From CADCTQ01 sp963844325 (GTDB lineage Bacteria > Bacteroidota > Bacteroidia > Cytophagales > 172606-1), in NCBI GenBank assembly GCA_963844325.1, contig CAWJNV010000002.1, positions 4,278,001-4,342,000 of the forward strand: a stretch of DNA of 64,000 bases, in the 5' to 3' direction. This document shows, one piece after another, positions 23,744 to 32,653 of this stretch (position 1 is the first letter of the stretch; each line of letters begins with the position of its first letter). Below the pieces are notes generated by a model. The model saw only the letters and a program-made list of their open reading frames with translations. It ran no database searches and was not told the origin of the DNA. Position numbers and translations under genes: made by a program.

Positions 23744-26700
23744 TCAGGGCAGGCTCGCCTGATAGTCCGTAGGGGTTTGACCATACTGCTGGCGGAAGCA
23801 CTTGGTGAAGTAATTGAGGCTGCCGAAGCCTACCTGGTAGGCAATTTCGCTCACGTTGCCGCTGTGCTGCCTGAGCAGGTCGGCAGCCCGCTTGAGGCGC
23901 ATGGTTCGGATGAATTCGTTGGGGGATAACCCCGTCAGGGCGGTTAGCTTACGGTGCAGGTGAGACCGGCTCATGCCAATTTCCCGGCTGAACGCTTCTA
24001 CATCGAAATCGGCGTTGCCCATCTGTACCTCCATAATTTCCAGGGCCCGTTGGAGAAAGCGTTCATCGTCCGAGGTGACGGTCAAGGGGCGGGGGTCAGC
24101 GGTGATGTGCCGGCTAAACTGCTCCCGCAGCAGGCGGCGGCCTTCGATGAGGTTTTTGATCCGGATCTGCAATTCGGCCAGCCGGAAGGGCTTGGTCAGG
24201 TAGTCGTCGGCTCCGTTTCCGAGCCCCTCCAGTTTATGCTCCTCATCCGCCCGGGCGGTGAGCAGGATCACGGGAATATGGCTGGTGCGGGGGTCGCTTT
24301 TCAACTTCCGGCAAAGACTCACGCCGTCCAGTTCCGGCATCATGCTATCGGTAATCACCAAGTCGGGTAGGGTCTGAAGGGCTCTTTCCCAGCCTTTCAG
24401 GCCATTTTCCGCTTCCATCAACTTGTACGTACCCGACAACTGCCGGCTGATAAAGTGCCTCAGGTCGGCGTTGTCTTCCACCACCAGCAGTTGCACTGAC
24501 AGTTTAGGCTTGCCGGACGGCAGTTCAACCGCATGCCCGGTATCTTGATCGGATACGGGAAGTGTCTCCGCATGCACTGGCTCCGCGTTTCCACGCCCAA
24601 CGCTTTCGGTTGGGATGGGGTCGCAAACGGCCAGCGGCAAAGAAACGCTAAACAGGGTCCCCCTGCCGGGGCTGCTTTCTGCGGTGATGCTCCCCCGGTG
24701 CAAGGCCACGAGTTCCTTTGCCAGCGCCAACCCGATGCCGGTGCCTTCGTAGGCCCGGGTGAGGGAAGCATCTACCTGGTGAAACCGGTCGAATATCCGC
24801 GACAATTGCGCCGGGGGAATGCCGATCCCCGTATCCCGGACCCCGATGAGCAGTTCTATTCCATCCGCGTGCTGACGGGCTTCGATGGTTACCGCTACGG
24901 TCCCCCCTTCCGGCGTAAACTTCAGTGCGTTGGAAAGCAGGTTCGAGAGTATTTTCTGGAGCGAATCTTTGTCGTACTGCACCCAGCAGGGAGCGCCTGG
25001 CACCTGGTACTGGTAGGCAATGCCCTTTCGTTCGAACAGGGGAACAAATGACGCGGTTACGTATTTCAGAAACCCGGCCAGTTCCCCCGGCAGCGGGTGC
25101 AACTGCTGTTTTCCGGCTTCCAGCTTCGACAAGTCCAGTAGCTGGTTGATGAGTTCGAGCAACCGGTTGGCGTGCCGGCCAATTGCCTGAAGCCCCCATT
25201 TGCCCTCCGCCGTGGGAATGTTTTCCTGCGCGAGTTTTTCAACCGCACCCAGAATAACCGTCAGCGGCGTGCGGAATTCATGGGAAATGTTGGCAAAGAA
25301 TTGCGACTTGAGTGAATCCATCTCGCGCAGCTTGTCCGATGTCACTCTTTCCAACGCCAACCGGGCCTTGAGGCGCTCCCTGCGGATTACCTCACGCCGG
25401 CCCAGCAGCAACAGGGAGGCGGCCAGCAGCCCGTACGCCCCGTACGCCCAGGCGGTTTGCCAGAAAGGAGGCCGGATAACAATGGTCAGCGCCCGGGCAG
25501 CCGCTCCCCAGGCATTGTGGTGCGCGGCACTCTTTACCCGGAAGGTGTACGTGCCGGGCGATAAGTTGGGGTAAGAAACGTAGCGGCGCGTGCCGGCGGG
25601 CACCCAATCCCGGTCAACGCCTTCCAGTCGGTAGGCATACTGGTTCTTACCGGCGTTGGCGTAATGGAGGGCGGCAAACTCAAACGAAATAAAATTCTGG
25701 TGGTGCGGAAGCCAGACACTGTCCCGGCCCAGAGGCTGGCTTCTCTCCATGACGGTAAACCGGGTAATAAAGGTGGGGGGCGGATAGGCGTTTTCCAGCA
25801 TTCGGTCCGGGTGGATCATCACCAAGCCATTCTTCGTGCCAAACAGCAGCTTGCCCCGGCGGCCCCTGGCGTTGGCGGTGACGCGAAACTCGTTTTCGGG
25901 CAGTCCATCCGATTGATCAAAGGTGCGAAAGGCATTGCGGCCCGGATTGTACCGGCTCAGGCCCTGGTCGGTACCAAACCATAAATTCCCGGCGCTGTCA
26001 CCGGTGATGCTGGTGACTTTGTTACTGGGTAGCCCCTGCCGGGTGGTCAGGTAGGTAAACGCCCCGGTAGTGGTATCCAACCGGTTTACGCCGCCGCGGC
26101 TGGTTCCCACCCAAATGATCCCTTTTTCATCCTCAAACAGGGTAAGGGGCGCGTCGTTGAGGCCGTCGGTTCCCGGCGCTGCGTAACGGGTGATCCGGCC
26201 CGTGGCAGGGTGCAGGCGACCCAACCCGGTGGACGTGGCTACCCATATGCTCCCCGACCGGCTGACCATCAAGTCATTGATGTACCCACTCGATAAGCCC
26301 TCCGAATCCCGGGAAAAGGTTTTAAAGTGCGTGAACCGGGCCGTGCGCGGATCGAAAGACGCAATTTCGTCCCGCCATCCGCCTACCCACAGGGTACCGC
26401 CCGGGTCGCAGGCCAGTACGCGGACGTAGAAAGGGCACGCGTACCGGGTAAACCGGCCAGTAGCCCGGTTCAAGCGGTAAAGCCCCCCTTCCATGTCGGT
26501 GCCCACCCATAATTCTCCTTGCGGGGTTTCCACCAATGGCCATACCTGATTGGCCAGGAAAGCGGTTTTTTTACCCGGGTGCAGGGGCACTGGCACCAGC
26601 CGCCCCGACGGCAGGTCCAGGCGATACAACCCCTTGGAGGCACTGCCTGCCCACCCGGTGCCGGTATGGTCTTCCAGCACGGAATTAATTTCGTTTTCCT

Positions 26701-27844
26701 GGCGGTGAAAGGGAAACGGGACCGGTGTGATCTGATACACGTCAATGGGTTGCCGGTAAAGCGCGGCTTTGTTGACGCCGTTTCCGGTACCTACCCATAG
26801 ATTGCCCGAACGGTCCCGGAAAACCGATTTCACGTCGTTGCTGCTCAGCGTGCCCGGCAGGGAGGGATCGGACCGGAACGTTATTACCCCGGCGGTCTGG
26901 GGATGAAGTCGCTGCACCCCTTCACTGGTCGCCAGCCACAGATACCCCTCCGCCTCCAGGATTCCGCCGAGCCACAGGTGCGGATTGATCAGGCCCCGGG
27001 GATTGTAGGGGGTAAACCCACCTGCCGGATTGCGGGTATCAAACTGGTGAAGCCCGTTCCCCAGGGTGCCGGCCCAAGCCATTCCGTCGGCCGCCAGGTG
27101 AAAAGCCCCGACACTAAGTTGGATACCCGCCGGAGTGCGCAGGGGGTACAACGTAAATTTACCCGTACCCGGATCAAGCCGGTATACGCCTTCGGCGTTG
27201 CCCGCCCATAGCATGCCCGCCGCATCCATCCGGGGTTGCTCAATCATTTTACCGTTGGGCGTTGGGTACAGGGTAAAACGGTGGGTTCGGGGATCGAACC
27301 GGGCGAGGCCCTTGGCGGTACCCATCCACAACAGGCCCCGTGGGTCTTCAAAAAGGGAAGAAAGGTCCTCCCAGGGGCTGTGCTCGAATCCCTTGACGGG
27401 ATAGGCCGTTACTGCTCCCGTTTCCGGATGGATCTGGTGCAGCCCACCGCCCTGGGTAGCCACCCAGATGTTGCCTTCCCGGTCCGCGTGAATGTCGGTG
27501 ATGTCGGCCGACCGCAAGGTTCCCTTCCCGCCGCTTCGGGCAGCCGTAAACCCCGTGCCCTGGTACCCGTCGTATTTATAAAGGCCATTGTCGGTGCCAA
27601 ACCACATAAACCCATTCCGGTCCTGCTCAATGCACCAGACCCGGTTGCGCGAAAGCCCCGGCTGGCTGGAAATGTAGTCAAAATGCAAGGAGGAGCTTTC
27701 CGGATTTTCTGGCCGAGTAGTATCAAAGGACCAAGCCGGAGCAGGCCACCACGCCACGAGCAGTAGCAGCCAGGTATACCGGGAAGCAAGCAGCGTCTGC
27801 TGATCAACCCCAGGAATGATCAACCGGTGGGTAAGTCGGGCCAT
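23744..27844 (-). CDS. Hybrid two-component system protein (beta-propeller sensor, kinase, receiver, AraC)
   Basis: A 1366-aa one-protein signalling system. Signal/anchor (LLLLVAWWPAPAWSF), two seven-bladed propellers of regulator repeats (NRVWCIEQDRNGFMWFGTDN and about a dozen similar units, 55-710), a Y_Y_Y domain (about 718-785), one membrane helix near 800, HisKA with SHEFRTPLT near 848, HATPase with N box and G box, a receiver domain with Asp in VITDSMMPELDG near 1160, and a C-terminal AraC HTH ending VGFGSLNYFTKCFRQQYG. Such proteins sense oligosaccharides in the periplasm and switch on polysaccharide-utilisation genes. It is divergent from a second hybrid regulator; no SusC/D pair is in the window. 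Confidence 0.95.
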   Translation of the reverse strand: MARLTHRLIIPGVDQQTLLASRYTWLLLLVAWWPAPAWSFDTTRPENPESSSLHFDYISSQPGLSRNRVWCIEQDRNGFMWFGTDNGLYKYDGYQGTGFTAARSGGKGTLRSADITDIHADREGNIWVATQGGGLHQIHPETGAVTAYPVKGFEHSPWEDLSSLFEDPRGLLWMGTAKGLARFDPRTHRFTLYPTPNGKMIEQPRMDAAGMLWAGNAEGVYRLDPGTGKFTLYPLRTPAGIQLSVGAFHLAADGMAWAGTLGNGLHQFDTRNPAGGFTPYNPRGLINPHLWLGGILEAEGYLWLATSEGVQRLHPQTAGVITFRSDPSLPGTLSSNDVKSVFRDRSGNLWVGTGNGVNKAALYRQPIDVYQITPVPFPFHRQENEINSVLEDHTGTGWAGSASKGLYRLDLPSGRLVPVPLHPGKKTAFLANQVWPLVETPQGELWVGTDMEGGLYRLNRATGRFTRYACPFYVRVLACDPGGTLWVGGWRDEIASFDPRTARFTHFKTFSRDSEGLSSGYINDLMVSRSGSIWVATSTGLGRLHPATGRITRYAAPGTDGLNDAPLTLFEDEKGIIWVGTSRGGVNRLDTTTGAFTYLTTRQGLPSNKVTSITGDSAGNLWFGTDQGLSRYNPGRNAFRTFDQSDGLPENEFRVTANARGRRGKLLFGTKNGLVMIHPDRMLENAYPPPTFITRFTVMERSQPLGRDSVWLPHHQNFISFEFAALHYANAGKNQYAYRLEGVDRDWVPAGTRRYVSYPNLSPGTYTFRVKSAAHHNAWGAAARALTIVIRPPFWQTAWAYGAYGLLAASLLLLGRREVIRRERLKARLALERVTSDKLREMDSLKSQFFANISHEFRTPLTVILGAVEKLAQENIPTAEGKWGLQAIGRHANRLLELINQLLDLSKLEAGKQQLHPLPGELAGFLKYVTASFVPLFERKGIAYQYQVPGAPCWVQYDKDSLQKILSNLLSNALKFTPEGGTVAVTIEARQHADGIELLIGVRDTGIGIPPAQLSRIFDRFHQVDASLTRAYEGTGIGLALAKELVALHRGSITAESSPGRGTLFSVSLPLAVCDPIPTESVGRGNAEPVHAETLPVSDQDTGHAVELPSGKPKLSVQLLVVEDNADLRHFISRQLSGTYKLMEAENGLKGWERALQTLPDLVITDSMMPELDGVSLCRKLKSDPRTSHIPVILLTARADEEHKLEGLGNGADDYLTKPFRLAELQIRIKNLIEGRRLLREQFSRHITADPRPLTVTSDDERFLQRALEIMEVQMGNADFDVEAFSREIGMSRSHLHRKLTALTGLSPNEFIRTMRLKRAADLLRQHSGNVSEIAYQVGFGSLNYFTKCFRQQYGQTPTDYQASLP

Positions 27845-28072
27845 GGTTCGTTGCGACTTGACGAGTTTGCGGGGTCAGTACCAGAGCCAGGTAATATAGT
27901 GCAATTGCGGGGTTGCGGCAACTGTCAATCCCCGAACGCTGCACATACGCATCGGTGCGGTCAATACCCAAGGTTGACTTCCCACCGGGTGAGTTCTTCG
28001 CAGAAACAGGCCCCTGGCGGACACGCATTTCAACTTCTCACCGCCGTGCAACATGCGTGCTACTCGTTGCCC

Positions 28073-28080
28073 TAATTTTG
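28073..28080 (+). promoter_or_regulatory. Promoter box for the GAF hybrid regulator
   Basis: TAATTTTG, a perfect TAnnTTTG box, 10 nt before the ATG at 28091, which supports that start. Confidence 0.55.
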
Positions 28081-28090
28081 CTAACGCTCC

Positions 28091-30466
28091 ATGTCCTGCC
28101 CATGCTACTTTTGGATGCTCAACAATGCCGTCCTACCGGCATTCCCCCTTCCAGACACCAATCTCCAGTCCATGCAGGTCGAAACGCTACTACCCCATCA
28201 ACACCCACTTGCCATTCGGCTGACGTCTATTTGCCTGTCGGGCTGCCTGATGGGTTTGCTGGTACTGAACCGGTATAAAATGCGTCAAAAAAATGAAAAG
28301 CAACGGCTGCTTCAGCAACTGCGGCTGCGGCGGGAGACCAATGAAGCCATTCACTATTTCGCGACTTCCCTGTACGGCAAAAACACGGTCGATGAAATCT
28401 TGTGGGATGTAGCTAAAAATTGCATTGCCCGGCTTGGTTTCGTGGATTGCGTGATCTACCTGCTCGACGAGGCGCAACAGGCCCTGGTACAGCAAGCAGC
28501 CTACGGCAACAAAAATCCGCAGGACCGTACCATTCTGGGGCCCCTGGTGATTCCGGTCGGGCAGGGCATTGTGGGCAGCGTGGCGCAGTTTGGCCGCGCG
28601 GAAAGAATTGCCGACACCTCGCGGGATGCCCGTTACATCGTGGATGACCAGGTGCGCAGTTCGGAGCTGGCCGTACCCATATGGCTGCAGGGAAAGGTAA
28701 TCGGCGTAATTGATTCCGAACATTCCGAAAGAAATTTTTTTCGGGAACACCACCAGGAAGCGTTGCAAACCATTGCGGCCATTTGCAGCGCCAAAATAGC
28801 CCGGGTGCAGGCCGACGCGGAAGCGGCCAAGGCCCGCTTTGCTCAGTTAGAGGCCGAACACCTCAAAAAACTGGATGCCCTTAAATCGCATTTCTTCGCC
28901 AACATTTCGCACGAAATCCGCACGCCGCTCCACCTGATCCTGGCCCCCCTCCAAAAAAAGGAAGAACGGGTTACGTTTCAGGAAATGGCCATGATGGAAC
29001 GGAACGCCTACCGGTTGCTGCGGCTGGTCAATCAACTACTGGACCTGGCCCGGGCCGACATTGGTTCGCTGAAAATGCATCCTAAAAACGGGAACGTGCT
29101 GGAGTTTCTGCATAACACCGCTGCCGGATTCACTGCGCTGGCCGAGAATAAGGACATTCAATACCGCATTGACATTCCCGCCGGGGAATGGGTAGTGCCT
29201 TTCGACCCCGATACACTCGAAAAAATTGTGTACAACCTGCTCTCCAATGCCATTAAGTTTACCCCTCCCGGCGGAGAAATAACCTTCCGGGCCACCCTGG
29301 CGGCGGATCACCAGCTCAGCATGCTGGTTTCGGATTCGGGACTGGGCGTGCCCGAACACCTGCAAAGCAAAATTTTCGACCGGTTTTACCAGATTGACAA
29401 CTCCCAGACCCGGGGATTTGAAGGAACCGGTATCGGGCTGGCCCTGGCCAAGGAATTGGTAGACCTGTGCGGAGGCTCCATCTGCGTCAGGAGTGTTACC
29501 GGGCAGGGAGCCTCTTTCCAAGTAGTGCTCCCACTCCGCTACCATGGACAAGCAGGAACCGGACTCCCTCCCGGCGCTACGGAAATCCGGGCCCGGTTTG
29601 ATCCGCCTCCGGCCCTACAGCCGATTACCCGGGAAACCGGGCAAGAGGACCAGGCCGCCAACCCCGACAAGCCCACCCTTTTACTGGTGGAAGACCACGC
29701 TGAACTCCGCCAGTACCTCAATGAACAGTTATCGGATGGCTTTCACCTCCTTACGGCCACCCAGGGCGCGGAGGGTTTGCGCCAGGCAAGACAACACATT
29801 CCTGATCTGGTCATTACCGACGTTATGATGCCGGTCATGGACGGCATGACGCTGATCCGCCACTTGAAAGAGGACAGCCTCACCAGCCACATCCCCGTGA
29901 TCCTGCTCACGGCCAGGGATGACATGGATACTAAAATGGAAGGGTTCGGGGAAGGTGCCGAACAGTACCTGGTGAAGCCTTTTGTTTTTGAAGATTTAGC
30001 GGCCCGAATCAACAGCCTGCTCACGCAGCGCAACCGGCTGCGGCTCAAATACAGCCGGGAGGTGATCTTACAACCCACCACCCTAACCATTCCCAACCGC
30101 GAAGCGGAGTTCCTGGAGACCACCATCCGGATCATCGAGGAACACATGATGGACGAAAGCTTTACCGTGGAAACACTGCAAAAAGAAATTGGCATGAGCC
30201 GGATGCAGCTTCACCGCAAACTCAAGGCGCTCACCAACCAATCGACTTCTGATTTCATCCGCTCCATCCGGCTCAAAAGGGCGGCTAATCTCCTGCAACA
30301 ACCCGGCCTCCAGGTTGCCGAAGCCGCCTACCTCTCCGGTTTCAACCACCCGTCTTATTTCTCCAAGTGCTTTAAAGCACAGTTCGGCAAGCTGCCTTCT
30401 GAATACGCAGACGCCCTGAATAAAAATATTCCGGCCGCACCGCAAGCGCTGTGCAAAAGCATTTGA
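28091..30466 (+). CDS. Hybrid regulator: GAF, histidine kinase, receiver and AraC domains
   Basis: A 791-aa protein with a membrane helix near 42-60 (TSICLSGCLMGLLVLN), a GAF domain (about 83-235, with VIPVGQGIVGSV and FREHHQEALQTIA), and HisKA with SHEIRTPLH near 273. HATPase (NLLSNAIKFTPPGG, then GTGIGLALAKELV), a receiver with VITDVMMPVMDG near 575, and a C-terminal AraC HTH (about 676-780, YLSGFNHPSYFSKCFKAQFG) follow. It lacks a periplasmic propeller sensor, so it probably reads an intracellular signal through GAF. An in-frame ATG at 28172 is an alternative start. It is divergent from the propeller hybrid with 246 nt between them. Confidence 0.93.
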   Translation: MSCPCYFWMLNNAVLPAFPLPDTNLQSMQVETLLPHQHPLAIRLTSICLSGCLMGLLVLNRYKMRQKNEKQRLLQQLRLRRETNEAIHYFATSLYGKNTVDEILWDVAKNCIARLGFVDCVIYLLDEAQQALVQQAAYGNKNPQDRTILGPLVIPVGQGIVGSVAQFGRAERIADTSRDARYIVDDQVRSSELAVPIWLQGKVIGVIDSEHSERNFFREHHQEALQTIAAICSAKIARVQADAEAAKARFAQLEAEHLKKLDALKSHFFANISHEIRTPLHLILAPLQKKEERVTFQEMAMMERNAYRLLRLVNQLLDLARADIGSLKMHPKNGNVLEFLHNTAAGFTALAENKDIQYRIDIPAGEWVVPFDPDTLEKIVYNLLSNAIKFTPPGGEITFRATLAADHQLSMLVSDSGLGVPEHLQSKIFDRFYQIDNSQTRGFEGTGIGLALAKELVDLCGGSICVRSVTGQGASFQVVLPLRYHGQAGTGLPPGATEIRARFDPPPALQPITRETGQEDQAANPDKPTLLLVEDHAELRQYLNEQLSDGFHLLTATQGAEGLRQARQHIPDLVITDVMMPVMDGMTLIRHLKEDSLTSHIPVILLTARDDMDTKMEGFGEGAEQYLVKPFVFEDLAARINSLLTQRNRLRLKYSREVILQPTTLTIPNREAEFLETTIRIIEEHMMDESFTVETLQKEIGMSRMQLHRKLKALTNQSTSDFIRSIRLKRAANLLQQPGLQVAEAAYLSGFNHPSYFSKCFKAQFGKLPSEYADALNKNIPAAPQALCKSI

Positions 30467-30661
30467 TCATAAGGCAACAAACCGGCTTGTTTGTGCCACG
30501 CTTGCCGGCATGTTACTTCCGTGCCAGCCGTTGGGAGATCCGTGTTATCGCCGCACCCTTACCGCCGCTAATTTAGCCTCCCCAAGCAGCATACCCGGTA
30601 CCCACACGGGTCGCCTGATCTTATCAATGCACCCTATTCAGATTTTAAACATCCTACGCCG

Positions 30662-31042
30662 ATGATTGTACACGACGAAAAAACCCTGTTCGAGAAGATC
30701 GGGGGAACGCATGCAGTGGATGCTGCCGTTGACATCTTTTACGCCAAAGTGCTGGCCGATGACCGGATCAGCCACTTCTTCCGGTGGACCCACCTGAAAA
30801 CCCAGGCCGCCAAACAAAAAGCTTTTCTGGCCTATGCATTCGGCGCGCCGCTGAAGTATAGTGGGAAGAATATGCGCGATGCCCATGCGCATCTGGTGGA
30901 AATCGGTTTGAACGATTCGCATTTTGACGCCGTGCTGGAGCACCTTTTTTCAACGCTCAAGGACCTTACTGTTTCGGAAGACCTGATTCGGGAAGTAATC
31001 AGAATTGCCGAAAGCACCCGCAAGCATGTGCTCGGTCTGTAA
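30662..31042 (+). CDS. Truncated hemoglobin, group I
   Basis: A 126-aa globin. LFEKIGGTHAVDAAVDIFYAKVL and ISHFF at the N-terminus, KQKAFLAYAFGAPLKYSGKNMRDAHAHL in the E-F region with the haem-proximal His, and HFDAVLEHLFSTL follow the group I (trHbN) pattern closely. It binds oxygen or nitric oxide through a haem iron; nitric-oxide detoxification is one known role of this group. No partner reductase is adjacent. It precedes a CsgG/LpoB-like gene by 35 nt on the same strand, and is 195 nt after the hybrid regulator, so a separate promoter is likely. Confidence 0.92.
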   Translation: MIVHDEKTLFEKIGGTHAVDAAVDIFYAKVLADDRISHFFRWTHLKTQAAKQKAFLAYAFGAPLKYSGKNMRDAHAHLVEIGLNDSHFDAVLEHLFSTLKDLTVSEDLIREVIRIAESTRKHVLGL

Positions 31043-31077
31043 CACCCGCATACATTTAACCACTTACTGTTTACAAA

Positions 31078-31626
31078 ATGAAAAGAACAATGAAAAACGT
31101 ACTGGCAGGAATCATTTTAAGCATCGCCCTGGTGGGCGTAGTACTCGCTCAGGCTCCCTCGAAAGGAACGGACAAGGTGCGGGTGGCGGTGGTCGAATTC
31201 ACGCCCGGCCCGGATGCGCCAGGGATGACGGGGGAAATCAAGCGGCAGCTTCAGGCCAGCATCGCGTTCAGCCTGATGAAAACCACCCGGTTTCAGGTCG
31301 TGGATGTAAGGCACACGAGGGATGCATCGCAGGCCGATCTGGTAGCGGTGAACGGGGCTTCGACGGCGGCTGCGGTGCGGGTCGGCAAGCAACTCAGGGT
31401 CAGCTATGTGCTGACGGGGACAGTTGATGAATACAACCCGGAAGGCTCCGCCACGCTCAAAACCCGGCTCGTGGAAGTGGCCACCGGCAAGGTCAAACAA
31501 ACCGACGAGATTTCGCAGCAGTGCACCAGTGAAATGCTCACCGGCGGTGATGCTGAAATGAAGACGAAGGTGCTGCTCCCCCTGATTGAAAAGCTAACGG
31601 CTAAGCTCGCGGCGGAGGTGCTTTAA
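31078..31626 (+). CDS. Exported CsgG/LpoB-like protein
   Basis: A 182-aa protein with a signal peptide (MKNVLAGIILSIALVGVVLAQ) and no lipobox. The mature part has VRVAVVEFTP, GEIKRQLQASIAFSL, FQVVDVRHTRDASQAD, RVSYVLTGTVDEY and LVEVATGKVKQTDEIS. This is the alternating strand/helix pattern of the CsgG and LpoB/FlgO group of periplasmic or outer-membrane proteins that assemble or activate envelope machines. The starts at 31078 and 31090 are both possible. Immediately after its stop, in the same frame, comes the tail of a deleted acetyltransferase gene. Confidence 0.7.
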   Translation: MKRTMKNVLAGIILSIALVGVVLAQAPSKGTDKVRVAVVEFTPGPDAPGMTGEIKRQLQASIAFSLMKTTRFQVVDVRHTRDASQADLVAVNGASTAAAVRVGKQLRVSYVLTGTVDEYNPEGSATLKTRLVEVATGKVKQTDEISQQCTSEMLTGGDAEMKTKVLLPLIEKLTAKLAAEVL

Positions 31627-31806
31627 TCCGGACAGGGTATTGGCACGAAATTACTCATGGAATTGAAGCAATATTGCCGCAGCCTGGGCGCAGAGGAAGT
31701 ATTCGTGCAGGCCGATCAGGAAGACACCCAGGCCGTTAACTTTTACCGGGCAACGGGCGGCGCCCCTATGCAGGTCATTCAATTTAACTACCCATTGAAT
31801 GAATAA
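31627..31806 (+). pseudogene. GNAT acetyltransferase, 3' remnant only
   Basis: The 59 codons after the CsgG-like stop are open and encode SGQGIGTKLLMELKQYCRSL, GAEEVFVQADQED, AVNFYRATGG and a C-terminal FNYPLNE before TAA. This is the acetyl-CoA-binding motif A (QGIGTKLL) and the closing strand of GNAT enzymes, close in style to aminoglycoside 3-N-acetyltransferase I and its relatives. The first half, including any start, is gone, with the join exactly at the preceding stop. Not expected to yield a working enzyme. Confidence 0.75.
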
Positions 31807-31903
31807 CCCGGAAAGATTCAAAGGCTAGGCTGGTCGTCCGACCTACTTCATCATGTTATAAGTCATTTTTAGATTAAATATAAAAAAATAAATACAACTT
31901 AAT

Positions 31904-32572
31904 ATGTACAGTTTCTCCTATTTCAAAGAAAAGGACAGGCAAGCAATACTGGATTTTATTAAAGAAAATCCATTTGCGTTTTTGACGGGCAGCAACTTGT
32001 CAGGTACTCAGGTTGCTACCCAAATTCCACTGTTGCCTGAAGAAAGGCAAGGTGAATTGTTTTTGCAGGGACACATCATGCGAAACACGGACCACCATAA
32101 AGCTTTCGTCGAAAATTCCAGTGCACTGGCAGTATTTACAGGCCCAAATACGTATGTAAGTGCTTCCTGGTACAGTAATCCGCAGATTGGGTCAACCTGG
32201 AATTACGTGAGTGTACATGTACATGGACAAATAAAATTTATGCCGGAAGCCGGGTTAATCCAGTTCATGAGAAAAATGACACTAAAATTTGAAAAGGAAA
32301 ACACTACATCTCCAACGATCTATGACAACCTTCCGGAAGCGTTTTTAAAAAAGATGATGCCCGCAATCGCTGGTTTTGAGATTAAAGCAGACAGGGTAGA
32401 AAATGTGTTTAAATTAAGCCAGAACAGGGATGAGAAAAGTTATTCAACGATTATCTCAGAACTCGAACAGCAAGGGGGTAACAGTGCGTTGATTGCAACA
32501 GAAATGCGAAAGCGCCAGGCAGAGCTGTTTCCACCAGGAACAGAATGGGATGGAAATAAATTTGATTCATAG
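31904..32572 (+). CDS. PaiB-like FMN-binding protein
   Basis: A 222-aa protein of the PaiB family (FMN-binding negative transcriptional regulator): ILDFIKENPFAFLTG, ATQIPLL, GHIMRNTDHHKAF, FTGPNTYVSASWY, TWNYVSVHVHGQI and the closing KLSQNRDEKSY are all family landmarks. It has the split-barrel flavin-binding fold; in Bacillus a relative represses degradative enzymes, but the role here is unknown. The gene is clearly more AT-rich than the left flank and stands at the entry of the accessory island. The preceding 97 nt are AT-rich and probably hold its promoter. Confidence 0.9.
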   Translation: MYSFSYFKEKDRQAILDFIKENPFAFLTGSNLSGTQVATQIPLLPEERQGELFLQGHIMRNTDHHKAFVENSSALAVFTGPNTYVSASWYSNPQIGSTWNYVSVHVHGQIKFMPEAGLIQFMRKMTLKFEKENTTSPTIYDNLPEAFLKKMMPAIAGFEIKADRVENVFKLSQNRDEKSYSTIISELEQQGGNSALIATEMRKRQAELFPPGTEWDGNKFDS

Positions 32573-32653
32573 CTTTCGAAACTATTCACTACCCCCTGGC
32601 GCATTCAGAAATACGCTTACAACCACTTTCAAAGCCACCTCCCCTATTCAGCT

